A stretch of DNA of 64,000 nt from Phlyctochytrium arcticum (taxonomy: Eukaryota; Chytridiomycota; Chytridiomycetes; Chytridiales; Chytridiaceae): positions 1 to 64,000 of the forward strand of contig JAHLKI010000055.1 of assembly GCA_025602905.1 (NCBI GenBank). Direction: 5' to 3'. The position numbers were made by a program, and so were the translations under genes. This document shows positions 10,423 to 22,092 of this stretch, one piece after another (the stretch's first letter is position 1; each line of letters opens with the position of its first letter). The notes under the pieces were generated by a model. It saw only the letters and a list, made by a program, of their open reading frames with translations. It ran no database searches and had not been told where the DNA came from.

Positions 10423-13400
10423 TCAGGAAAGATCAAATCCAGCTCCAGAATGAACAGCATACATCAATTTCCTATTCCCCCCAAATTAGTAAACATAACT
10501 GTGTTTGTGGAAATGAGTAGCAAAACCTACTGTTTTAATAATTTTTCGGATTTATAGGCTGGAAGTTTTAGGAGGTTGATGCATGTTGACGCGGTTGCTG
10601 TGTGTTGAAAAAAAAAGGTCAGCAAATGGCGAGAGAACGGAAGAAGAAAGGAAAGAGTGACATACGTAACCGGTCCTGATCCTCTCCAGCCATTTGAATC
10701 TGAAACCCGGGGTTCAACTCCTTAAATCCCAGCAAAGGCGGTCTCGCACAACTCGTCACAAATTTAACCAGCGCTCTCCGTCCCTCATCGTCCATCCCAG
10801 CGAGCACCCGCCAAAACATTCCCATAGTAGGATGTCCCTCATTATACCCCCCACCATACGTCGTATGCATTTTCAAATCGTCAATGTTGATGGGAGCAGC
10901 GACACCCCCAAGAAGGATCTGGAGCTCCTGCTGGTTAAACATTTGCAGCCATTTGGGGGATAAAATGTCGGAGAGGCCGGCGAAAAAGGCGGTGCATTGG
11001 CGGGAGAGTTGGATGTTGAGTTTGTAGTGGGCCATAAGGAAAATGTAGCGGATGCGGTTGGTGTTTGTGACGGGGGTGGAGGCGCCGTTGGGGATGAGGG
11101 CGATGGAGCGGGCTGTTCCGAATTCTGAATGGCAAAATGTTAGAAACTTGATTTGTGTGGGTTAGAGTAAATTTGTTTTTGTTTACCTGCATCATCAACT
11201 GCAAACGTCAACCCAAGATCTTTTTCCACATCCCCCGGATAATTTTTCAAAAACACGAGTCCATTATACAACTCCGGATCCAAGCTCGGTAAATCATCCA
11301 CTGTCAAAAGTCACCATCAATCAACATCGACACAAAAAACTCATTCAAAAAACTTACAATAACTCTTCCTCCCCAACCATTTCGCCAGAAAGAAACTCGC
11401 AAACGCCGCGTCAACAAGTACTCCCTCATACAGGGCTTTGCCCAGGATCCGACCCAGGAATTCGAGATGTTTGAGTTGAGACTCGGTCGTGTTGTAGGAG
11501 TGGGAGGAGGGGTAGAGGAGTTGGTCGGCCGTGGCTTGGAAGAGGCCGTAGTTGATGTCAAAGGCTTGCCGGCAGAGTCTATTATGAAAGGTCAGATTTA
11601 AATTTGTGGCCTTTTTTTGAGGGGGATTCTTCCTACGCTGTTAAGAATTCTTTAAATACACCACCCCCATCGACCCCAGCTTCTTCCATGCCATGCTCAT
11701 CCACAAACGTAATCTGTACCCGGTTCTTCAAATTCGATCCTTTAAAAAAGAGTCTGTCAACCACCTCATTACAAAAAAATAAATAAAGAAGATGTTTACC
11801 CAATGCGTTAAGTTGTCTAAAACCATCTTCGAAAACATACTGACGTCGCACGGTCGCTTTCCCTTTTGCATGAAAGAAGTCATCCCGGTGATGTCTAACG
11901 TCAAAAATTTGAGTTTTCGTGACCAGATGTTTAGTTAAATAAAGTGGATTTTACCGAATTTTATCTGATCGGACCCACTGTCTGAAAATCGAGACGCGCA
12001 TTTCAAAAGTAATGACAAACGGGATATGTGTCAGGACGTCCATACACGGGCGTCGACGATCGGCTTTCATGCGAGTAGAAGTCCGAAAAGGGGTAGCAGG
12101 TACTGGCTGCTGCTCTTCTTCCTCGTCATCTTCATCGCGGAGTGATTCCTCCATCACCGCATCAGTAAACGACGCCAAGTCGAATGAGGTTGTCATGAGC
12201 CAATGATTCGGCGGGCAAAACGGGCGTCGTGAATCTCGGGCATGGAGTTGTTGGAGGACGCGGGTAAAGAGTTCACGGAGGTAGTCTAGTCTGATTAACG
12301 TCCCCGGGATCGTATCCCCAATCGAGGATGTATCGTACCAGTAAAGGCGAAAGGTTGTATTTTTTAGAACGGTGGTGAAATCGACTAGTTGGTCAAGAGG
12401 GAGACTCCCCGTTCCCGAGTAGAATTCGTCATCGCCCATGGTGAGTAAAAGTCGACTGAGGAGCTCTGAGAAGAGGAGGAGGGATGGCCAATCCCCGTTT
12501 TTGTCCGGATCTAATTTTTCCCCCATTAAAACGCTAGTCATTTCTCAGGAGAGTCAAAATGTACTTGAAGACATACCAGCAACAATCAAATGCAATGCCC
12601 TCCCAGCCGCCAGCGAACTCCACGTGCTCTCATGGGCAAACGCATGCCATATCCGGCCCAAAATCTGCGTATCAGGTCGAAACAACAACGTCGTTGCCAA
12701 ATCCGTTTTGTTGGCCGGCCACCGTGTCATGAGCGACAACAGAAAATTCGATACACGCTGGACATGCGCAATTTCCTGGGGCGACATGTCGGGTTTGGCC
12801 GGTGGAAGGGATTTGACAATCAGTTGGAGAGGTTTGGTCAGTGTGCTTAGCCACAATTTCAGGCGGGGGTCGATGGGGGGTGTAGAGGGATGTGATAGTA
12901 TCTCTTCGTCATCGTTGTCTTCTGCTTCGTGTAGGATTTGTTGCACGTCGGCGGATTGTTCGAGGAGATTCAAGTATCGATCCGGTAGGAATTGAATTAG
13001 GCTTTGAAGGACACCCAAGTATGCTGACTGAGCAAATGAGCAAGTGTCAGTTTACATAAGTTTGGTGGACATTATAGCAAGAACAATATGGATACTGACC
13101 AATGCATCCGGATTCAATTTCCCGACTCTTTGCCCTCCAAACGCCAACACATTCCCCAACAACGCCGCAAACGGGTCACAATCAAAACCCCCCTTGAAGG
13201 CCATACAAGCCGTATAAATCTCCGGGTCGGCATTCAACTGCGTAATAACGGCCTCAAACGGAAAATATCTGGAAAATTGGGCGATCCCTTCGATGCTCAG
13301 TCGGTTAGGTAGGATTTCAATGGTTAGGATGTGGGAGATGAAGGCACTGAATGCGCTTCGGGTATGAATGCTGGAGTGGGCTTGGAATGAGCGGATGGGG

Positions 13401-14446
13401 AGGAGGGAGAGTGAGGCGGCGGCATCGATACTGGACTTGTCTTTTTGTTTTTGTTCGACATGCTGCGAAACGCAGGTATGAGTTGCGCTTCCAATTGTGC
13501 CCAAAGATAGGAAACGTACGTGATGTAACAGGTATGCGCGTATGGAAGGATATAATCCCGCATTCAGGATTCGCCATGATACGTCCAGTCCAAATTCTCT
13601 AATTATCAAATTATTCACCATCCGAGCAAAAACAAAGAGGTTGAAACGCGGGCTTACCGCATCCCATCAGCATTGGCAGGATCCCCTTTAACATAATTCT
13701 CGGGGTTCAACGCTGTTAGTAATATACTGATGGCGGTGGCTGGCTGTATATGTTGATGCATGCTGTGTCTTTGAAAAATTTATCAACAATCATCAAGCGC
13801 ATGCAAATCCTGGATGGGTCACGGACCTGTTATATGAGTTTAAGGCAACCAGTAAGAACCTCGACAATGTCACGATTCGGAATTTGCATTCTGATGGGTC
13901 ATCGATCCTTAATACAGTGATAAACACCGGCGTGCCTATCATGAAATCCCATCAGCCGCGCCATTCATCCATACCCACAAACATGTTTCTTACCATCCAT
14001 GGGCCAAATCAGCAATTCGCAAAACGAGTTTAACCTTGATTCGTCATAGGCCGGGTTATAGAAAAAGAGGAGGTCGCGCCATAAGAGTTGGACATCTTTT
14101 ATCCAGCTAGGAGTCTGGGACTGCGGTCCACCACCGCGTATAATAAGCTCCGACAAACGTTGAAGCCGCTCGGACCATTCCGTTCGAAGTCTGTTGGTGA
14201 ACTGCCTCACAACCTGTCGTCCCCGCCAAAACGCCTAATAACAATCAACACCTGAAAAAATTCTCAAACAAGATTATGAATAGGTACCTGGACTTTAGAT
14301 GCCGATAAGAGTTTCAACCGTTCGCGTTCCCGATTCTGTCGCTCCAATTGTGTTTTGCGTAAGAGCTCGGCCTTGTCGATCCGGTCCTTGGTTCCTCCGA
14401 GATTGATGGCGCGTTTGTTTTTGAAGTCACCGGTAAACGAGTACAT
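10423..14446 (-). CDS. HUL5: HECT E3 ubiquitin ligase, Hul5/UBE3C type, 15 exons
   Basis: Transfers ubiquitin via a catalytic Cys; yeast Hul5 and human UBE3C extend chains at the proteasome and act on misfolded proteins. Exons (high to low): 14446-14288, 14234-13994, 13935-13827, 13768-13658, 13598-13520, 13462-13100, 13027-12577, 12510-11955, 11894-11800, 11739-11637, 11578-11358, 11300-11187, 11124-10666, 10597-10531 and 10471-10423. They total 3177 nt (1058 aa). The N-terminus MYSFTGDFKNKRAINLGG matches the family, followed by an IQ-like segment (KVQAFWRGRQVVRQF). The HECT domain begins near VQITFVDEHGMEEAGVDGGG. The catalytic Cys is in FVTSCARPPLLGFKEL. The C-terminus AVHSGAGFDLS is conserved. 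All junctions are in phase, with no damage. Confidence 0.95.
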
Positions 14447-16425
14447 TTAAGTGTGGGGGGTGGGGGATTAGGTTGGGGTATATGCAGTAGTAGTAGACTT
14501 TGTGCTGAGGATTGTGGTTTTGGTGGGTGATTGATTGTAGATCTAAATTGTCGTTTGTCGGAGCGCTGATATTTGTCAGAGCTGTGAGGTTGTTGTTGAA
14601 GGTTACACAAGGTTAGGGCTGCAGTTTTGAGTTTAGCCGGGAGCTGCCCACTCTGCCGTAGTCTTTTTGAGCGAGCCAGGCAAGTAAGAAATTTATTCCC
14701 TTTTAGGATATTCTAGCACCGGAATAGTACGGCATATTGACCGATATGGGTTTGCGGAAGGGTATAGGGGTATGGGGTGAGTATCGGGTATCAGACACGA
14801 CATCTCCCAAACAAGAATTTTTCACCTTCTTTTTGAGGACGTCTCTGTCCCAACTTGGATGAAATGACCATCTTTGTGGGGTGCGGAATGTGGAGAACCT
14901 GGATTAGCTGATATATCAGCTATAATTCCAGGTTCAGACTGTATACTTTCTTTCAGATCACTCATGGACTTATCGAGTCCAAGCAGAAGAGAAGACAGTC
15001 GACAGAGTCGGACAGACCTGATTTTCCAAAGTCGCGCGCCCGCACATTCATCCTCTCTGTCTTTGATGGTTTGCCCTTTCCATCATCCCGAATATACTCA
15101 GACGACTGTGTTTTCCCGCGTCAACCGTGAAGGTGAAGATGATCCTATCCCTTTACTTGCTGCACACGTCCATCAAAACAAAAAGAATCAAAGCATAAAC
15201 TCGTCAATGACCCTCCAGCCTTTTCCCCCATGTCGGAAATCTGTTTTTTTTTGCTCAGGAAACGACTTGGAAAATCAACCCATAACCGGTCTGCGAGAAA
15301 GTACCTGAAAATGCGAATGGTAATGCATTCAGTATCGAATTGCACCAAGGTTTTAAGGTGACATTTGCGCACCCTGTAGAAGTTTGGTTGACAATGAGGT
15401 GAGCTGCGCGGATTCTCAGGGGTGCGAAACTTTCCCAGGACGCGTTTTTTGAGGTAAAATGACAATGTGTTTTTGGCTCCTTTGCAAAGTGACAATTCCC
15501 CACCTACAGTTTGGATGCGGGAAAGTGAACAACCCGTAGGGTCCCCATATCGAGCGGTTCGTGGCCATAAGTAAGAATGCCACCGTTTTCCCTCTTGACT
15601 TTGCTTCCCTCCTCTTCATCATCATCAACACGAATATAACACAAGAAGTTGCCGGTCTCGGATGCCCCCCCCCCCCCCCCCCCCCCCCCTAGATGACAGC
15701 CTTCCCGCTGGATGTTGTTCGAAGACGCATCAGAGGGGACGACAAAAAGACTGGATTCGATCTCGCGGGTGTTCATGACAGGAGTCACAGGACGTCAATG
15801 TTTCGGATAAAGGAGCTGTGAAGAGCTGTTGCCCACCTCTGGCTCTATTAGGAAAGCTCACCGCCCTCGCGCCCATCAACGGAGAGAACGGTGCCAAATG
15901 TCTAGACTCCCCATCTGGAGCTTTTTACACCCCTGTTGCTCTCTGTATTTCTCACTTTTTGACGCGGCCAGGGATCCACCGACTTTCGCATCTTTTGTTA
16001 CTTGTGGGCAATGCGGGACAAAAGCTTTTTTTAGCGAAAACGCACTCTTTCTTGTGCAAACCCCACTTGGAGAAGAAAAATACAAATAAAAATTGGCTGC
16101 TGCATTCCCACGGTATCATCCACCACGAACACGCTTCCCAATTCCCGACGACACCCAGTTTGAAAAAAAAACTCCATGGAAACTTTGGGCACGTTGGCAA
16201 AAGGAGAGTCTTGCAAAAAATATCATCCAGAAAAATACTAATGAGAAGTGAGCTAAAATATATTGTTTGCAAGGTGTCGCAGTGCACACTGCGACAGGGT
16301 ATGTCTATCATTATGATGTGGCAACCACGGCTCAAACAGGACTTGTGTTTGAAGCCTTGACAAACAGGTGAATCACGGGGTGACGTGGTGCGTCTCTCAT
16401 CCCTCGATCTATCCACATACCTTCA
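14447..16425. other. gene-poor region with possible coding relics
   Basis: No gene is supported. Minus-strand stretches around 15504-15788 and 16031-16216 have some coding-like composition but are short, interrupted and unrecognised. The HUL5 promoter should lie just after 14447. Confidence 0.4.
15665..15689. repeat. C25 homopolymer
   Basis: An uninterrupted run of 25 C. Length variation or assembly error is likely here. Confidence 0.95.
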
Positions 16426-16439
16426 GAGGTGGGGTATCT

Positions 16440-18711
16440 TCAGAGGCGGGTCAGAGGTGGGTTATCCTTCAGAGGTTTTGGAGGTGACTTGGAACAGAGG
16501 GAACGGAGGGTTTCTTGGATACTGACTTCGGCTTTCCTGGTGTCAGGTACACTCCGCGCAGGGTTCCATTTCAATCGCTCTCCTTCAGCGACCAATTGTT
16601 TCTGGGCGTGGGCAATAGCCATCTGATATACTGCCAACTGGTACTTTGTCAGATTCTTCATCTTTTAACATCAACCTTGCGATAGCCAACACTTTGCTGC
16701 CATCGGCGCTTATTTGAGGTAAGGCCTGGGCACCAAGCGAGAAGTGCAGATAGTACCCATTGCCGAAGTACAATACCAATGCAGGTTCGACCACATCTGC
16801 CACTTGGTTGGTTCGTCAGAATGAGATCTCGAATGACTGCAGTGGTGATGGCATTCACGGCGATACTGAGCTCATTGAGCTCAAATCGAAAGCCGGCGAA
16901 AAATAAGTCGTGGGCATATACCCCCGGGTGAAAAGATGCCACTATCAAACAGGCATCGGCGTCCCTGTCCGGACCGTACCGCACTATAATTTGGCTCGCC
17001 AACATAGTCTACGAAGCCGCGTAAAGCCCATGGTGAATCAACCTTGCGTCCCAATCGGGCGTTCATCTGATTATCGGTGGATTCCATAAAGCCATGGACA
17101 AAGACTCCCAGAGAGTCATTGCCTACCGCGTTGATGTGCCAGGGCCGTATCACCTGCAACACCGTTTGAAGAAAGGCGCCAAAGGCGCAGTCAAGCAACA
17201 GAGGATCGCGTCTTTGGAGACGGGACTGAGATCAACAAAATGTTGGATTCTGCTGACAAAGTTGCGTGGGCCGACTCCGTCGACGTTGGTTTCATTTTAC
17301 GGGAAGCATTCTCAGTGTGCGGAAGGTATCAAAGTGTATGCTCCCGTTGCCAACCGTCGCTACGTGCGAGATCAGGGAGCTCAATTGATCTCGCATATTC
17401 TTCGCTTCCTTTCCCCTTGTTAACAACACCTTCTCGACATTCTCGCGCTAGCTTCCCGCCCTCTCACAGGACGCGAACTCCGTGCCCCGACCAGATGCGG
17501 TAGTATCATTGATGCATCGAGAGGTGAAAATCCAATCCAAATGATGACCTTCGGTATGGAAGTCGCATCAACTGAAGCTTTCCGTCGTTCACGCGACGGT
17601 CGGCTAATTGCCTCACCGAAGTGACAATCGTACAGCCCTCGATACACTTTAAATAGTGAGGTCATAAAGGTGACGTCCCCATCCCTTTCCGTGTTTTCTC
17701 TGCTGGCGTAGTTATCTTCGACAGCATCTCGCCACATCCGCAGACACGTTTGGATAAATACGATGTCCGGATTCTTGATATCCTCTTCCCCGGATGCATA
17801 CTGCGCAGAGGTTGAAGGGTTTGGAGAGGTTGGAGAGTTTGGAGAGGTGGAACTGGATCCGAAGAGGTTGGAAATTTGGGCAAAATATGGAGAGGTGCGC
17901 TGTGGTTGTCGTTTCTGTACTTCCTTGAGCAACCCTTTGGTACCTTCATAATCGGTGACTGTTGCTAGCTCAAGAAGCTCCTTGCTGTCAAACTCTTCTA
18001 AGGCGGTCAGCAAGGCATCGGCGGGTTCGCTAATGGTTTCGAAATTACACGCCTCAAAAAAATCTCGGATGCGGGCGCGCAACAAGGATTCAAGTCCCTC
18101 AGGCAATGAATGGACCGCGTTCCGGGTCCCGAGCGTCATCCAAATCAACAATTCCCCAGACCAGCTTGCTCGACGTAAGCTTCAGAGCTCTACAACGGCA
18201 GTGCGCGCAGTGGGAGCGCCAAAAGGAGCAGACTGTTGGCGCGCCGCGGTTACACGAACAAATAGTTTGTCGCGTATGAGGTCCAGTTCGGCGAGGTGGG
18301 CTATGCCAATTACAGATGCATCAGCTCCAGACAAGTGGTAGGGGACACTGACAAGATCCTGGTCGAGTCCGTCTATGATCGGTATGTTTACTTCAGGATC
18401 GTTGTCATTGGTCTGAGGTGCATTTTGCTGGGGATTCGAAAATAGTACGCATTCTATTGGCGAACATTAAGCAAATAAAGCTGATAATGAGAACTCGCCC
18501 TAGATATACCTCCTTCGTTGTCCCGCACACGGACTTTGGGTACGCGCTCAACAAAAGGATTGTCGTCTGAATGATCATATAAGTAAGACCCCCAGCCGAT
18601 ATAATGTACCAATGCAGGGGCGATACCTGTGTCTGTTACGGTGGGTCTCTTCTTCTGAGAGGCTTTAAATTGGCATAGCATACTTGTCCGCATCGTAAAT
18701 GTCCAACGCAA
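16440..18711 (-). pseudogene. decayed gene of unknown family
   Basis: Minus-strand fragments read in order from 18711 down to 16440 look coding but are split by stops and frame changes. The longest (18151-17420) includes IRDFFEACNFETISEPADAL and a later stretch, VFIQTCLRMWRDAVEDN. Upstream at 18711-18454 is ALVHYIGWGSYLYDHSDDNP. Downstream at 16803-16585 is ALVLYFGNGYYLHFSLG. The two last segments resemble each other, so more than one degenerate copy of the same domain may be present. I do not recognise the family; Crinkler-like or kinase-like fungal multigene families are possible but unproven. Confidence 0.4.
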
Positions 18712-18775
18712 ACTCCGAATTTAACTTCCGTTTCCGGTGACGCGCTTCTACCTTTGGATGTAAAGTTTCAAACCC

Positions 18776-18979
18776 ATGCTCTCTCAGAACACATGTGTCC
18801 CCGCACGTTACGTACCTCTTTTACGAGGGCGTCGACCACCCGCTGAACTTCGGCACGTTGACCAGGTGACTTCAAACGCCCTCAGAAGTGCCTCCACACA
18901 ACGTTTGCTTTTTACAGGAGCAGATGGGCCTCGAATGTATTTCTGGAGGGCTTTACGGACCCTATCCTTTAAAAACTAA
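18776..18979 (-). pseudogene. minus-strand coding relic
   Basis: Read on the minus strand this stretch gives a helical, basic segment (DRVRKALQKYIRGP) without clean start or stop. It probably belongs to the same decayed minus-strand gene complex as 16.4-18.7 kb. Confidence 0.25.
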
Positions 18980-19205
18980 TCGAGTACTTTTGAGAAAATG
19001 ATGAGAGGGACAGGAAGCAACGATTGCACACACCTGCTGGAAGAAATTCCACGGCTTCTATTTTGGGATGCTCTGTTACAGAGTTATATCATTTCAATAA
19101 CTGTCAGCTTCTCCTGGCATGTTTCAATACAGCCAACGAGATGATCCTACAAGAGGAAACTTTATATTTTAATCGCGGGTGCCCGCCCGAAAACCCAACA
19201 GACTA

Positions 19206-19487
19206 ACTGGAATGCCGTGCGCTATCTAGCGCCACATCAAAGCCGTGCTGTTGCAGACAGCACACCGATGAAGGGGGATCAAGGGTCTCCGACAAACCAA
19301 GCATCCGGTGATGGGGGGTCGTGCCCACCAAAGGTAGGCGTCTGAAGGGAGGTTACTGGAATGCCGTGCGCTATCTAGTGCCACATCAAAGCCGTGCTGC
19401 TGCAGACAGCACACCGTGAAGGGGGATCAAGGGTCTCCGACAAACCAAGCATCCGGTGATGGGGGGGTCGTGCCCATCAAAGGTAGG
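19206..19487. repeat. tandem duplication, period about 149 bp
   Basis: Two near-identical copies begin ACTGGAATGCCGTGCGCTAT at 19206 and 19355 and run about 133 bp each. They differ by a few substitutions and single-base indels. The second copy runs on into a longer plus-strand ORF. Confidence 0.9.
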
Positions 19488-19734
19488 TCCTGGGAACGGG
19501 CGGGCGATCCGTCTCAAAGTCTCAAGTTGGTCTGAATTCTCACAAAGACTGCTTACCTCAATTGACATTCTTGAAGACGATATCAGTCCGGCAAAAGAGG
19601 CGGTAGCGGCGGAAGAGGTGGTAGAGGCGAAAGAGGCGGAAGAGTTGAGAAACGGAAAGGGTCGCAGAGATTTGAAGAGACTTTTGGAGCGGGCGGAAAT
19701 GCCCCAATTGCGCGTGGGATCGAACCCTAGCACA

Positions 19735-20031
19735 TCATGCAAAGTCACTGGCTACTTGTAAACGAATATATTCTTTACGGCAAGGTCGAAAATATTGTTG
19801 GGAGATGAACGGCTGGATGGACAGTCTTCTGAACAAAGGTAACTGAAAGGCATGTGTTGAGAAGAGGGGGCGGGGGATATCCTCTTTTATAGAGTCGACA
19901 AACTCCCCCAAATCACCCATACCAATGTACAGTACATAAGGAAAAGAACATGTGCTGCTAGCGTTCAAAAGCTGTGGAATATGGGTAAAGCAAAGAAAGA
20001 TATATAGAAGATAATATACAAATGTGGGCAT
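19735..20031 (-). pseudogene. short minus-strand ORF, possible relic
   Basis: A 98-aa ORF with the segment YVLYIGMGDLGEFVDS, which recalls the Y-(I/F)-G-x-G segments at 18.6 and 16.75 kb. It may be a third fragment of the same unknown family. No complete domain is visible. Confidence 0.25.
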
Positions 20032-20124
20032 AAGTGGGTCAGGGATTTCGTCGTCGTGGATCCCAATGAAAGGAACGAATCAACGAAGCTGAGGCTACTA
20101 TGTGGAGTTTCAACAAAATATCGA

Positions 20125-20183
20125 GGTCCTATGGCCAAATGGATAAGGTGCCTGACTACGAATCAGGAGATTCCAGGTTCGAA
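20125..20183 (+). pseudogene. 3'-truncated tRNA-Arg(ACG)
   Basis: The 5' acceptor strand, D arm, anticodon arm (CTGACTACGAATCAG, anticodon ACG), variable loop and T loop up to CCAGGTTCGAA are present. The 3' half of the T stem and the 3' acceptor strand are missing and replaced by unrelated A-rich sequence. A- and B-box-like promoter elements remain. It cannot fold as a full tRNA. Confidence 0.8.
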
Positions 20184-20389
20184 AAAATCCTCTTCTCCGA
20201 GCAAGCTAACCCGAATGTGATCTTGACGGCTCGGGTTGCACCGGGGAACTATATATATATACCGTGAGCAATTTCCCAGCAGCAGCAGCTTTTGCACCAA
20301 GCTTGGGGTTCGCAGAGAGCTCGCAAAAGTTGAACAACGTCCCCCGTTCAAGTTTCTTCAAGGTAATCGGGGCACAAACTGCGTATTCT

Positions 20390-20725
20390 TGGGGCGGATG
20401 GAAACGGGTATTTCCCACATACTTGATTTTTTACGTTGTGAGAAACAAGTTTGGAAACCCCCTGTAATTAAATCCAAGCTATGGTTCTTCTACCCCCTTG
20501 ATTTGTGTTGGGAATCTCTCGCTGCGGATGGAAACGGATATGTACCACATACTTGATTTTTACGTTGCGTGAGAAACAAGTTTGGACCCCCCCTAATAAA
20601 TCCAAGCTTTGTATATTCTCATGTTTTTGATTTATGGTTTATGGCATCTCTCACTGCGGATGGAAACGGATATTTACCACATACTTGATTTTTACGTTGC
20701 GTGAGAAACAAGGTTTGAACCCTCT
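20390..20725. repeat. three tandem copies of a roughly 130-bp unit
   Basis: The core GCGGATGGAAACGG followed by CCACATACTTGAT and GAGAAACAAG recurs at about 20394, 20524 and 20656. Each copy is followed by a run of C and then a T-rich stretch. Copies 2 and 3 are the most similar. No ORF spans all three. Confidence 0.85.
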
Positions 20726-21640
20726 CTTTCGTACGGTTGCAAGGCCTTCCTCGCAAAAATTCACTTCTGCGACAGCAGCCAAACACCGCCCGGACAATTT
20801 TTTCCCACCACCGAGACCACAAACTTTTAAAGAGAAGGGAATTATTCTTTTGAACCCCCTTCCAAAAACCAGAAGAAAGTTCATGCTTCTGGGTGCTTGG
20901 AAAGGGTCGACAGAGAGAGACCCAAGCAAAAGGAACATATGGACTTGCACTAAAAAAAAATTAATTTTTCCATTCCACTCTCAACGTTCTCGCTGCAAGA
21001 TAAAAAAAAAAACTCTCCCTGAAACATTTACGACTTTTCCCAAATACGTAGAAAATTGGCAAGATGTATATACGGTTTTACCTGCACTCTCTATTCTCAT
21101 TCAAAAAAAATTCTCCCACCCTGCGCATTTACTATAAAAGATGTTTCCACGCCTTCCATGTAGAATATATACGGAGAAAAACAATACGGGTCATGGGGTT
21201 CAAATGGGGATAGAGTAAGATTGAAAAGAGGGAGGTGAATGACGGATATATACTTATTGCAGCACGATATATAGAACCGTGATATGATCACAACCTGATC
21301 TGTCGGTGTCGGATATACATCTGAAACGAAAAAAACAAAAGCTCTCAGAACGCTACGGGGGCTCTGGAATTTCACCACCACAGCAAATATTCCCATGCCC
21401 CGTCAGTTCCACTTCATCCACTACTAAGGTAAGCCTACCCTCGATCCCCTCGTCTCCACTTCATGCGCATCACTCGGCCCCCATTTGCACCCAAATCCTA
21501 CGAACTGATCCAAACCTTTTTCTTTTCCCTCGCGCTCCTCTTCCCATACCAAATCACGGCAGACCAAGAATCTTTTAATCCATTCTTGGGCTAAAAAAGG
21601 TTTTTATCTCACCCAACCCACACTTTCTCTCTTTCTGTAC
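20726..21640. other. gene-free region
   Basis: A-rich and T-rich runs, with short ORFs lacking coding character. Nothing else recognised. Confidence 0.4.
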
Positions 21641-21654
21641 TTCTCAATGTACTG

Positions 21655-21657
<3 letters not shown>

Positions 21658-21720
<63 letters not shown>
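21658..21720. repeat. (CTG)21 microsatellite
   Basis: Twenty-one uninterrupted CTG units, preceded by CTGCTA. It lies about 370 bp beyond the stop codon of the minus-strand kinase, so a long kinase 3' UTR would carry it as CAG. Confidence 0.95.
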
Positions 21721-22092
21721 AACCAAGTCCATGCGTATACAGGATTCCCAAAAAGAAGCCCGTCCTCCTAAAAAAAACATTCTCACATATATTCCCACGT
21801 CCCACCCACAAAAAAACACCCCAGGGATCTCCACAACACACATGTTAAAACACAAAAAAAAAAGTATATTACAGTAATAAAAAACTCAATGCAAAAAAAA
21901 ATGTAAAAAAAAAATCAAATCAACCCCGCTCACAACAAAAAAAAAATGGTATATATTCGTAAAGAAAGAAAAAGACCTTGCAAATGCAAAACGCGTGTCG
22001 TTTTGTAAGGAAAGAAAATCTGTAATAAGACCTCAATTTTGGTCGTTCCGTTCGGTGATGGGTAGTTCGTCGTTCAAACTGTGAGAAGCCAA

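Noticed and set aside
12012..13602. Plus-strand ORFs opposite HUL5
   Set aside because: The minus strand gives a continuous spliced HECT ligase; these are shadows.
15876..16416. Minus-strand ORFs with Phe/Cys-rich sequence
   Set aside because: Short, interrupted and without recognisable domain; mentioned only as possible relics.
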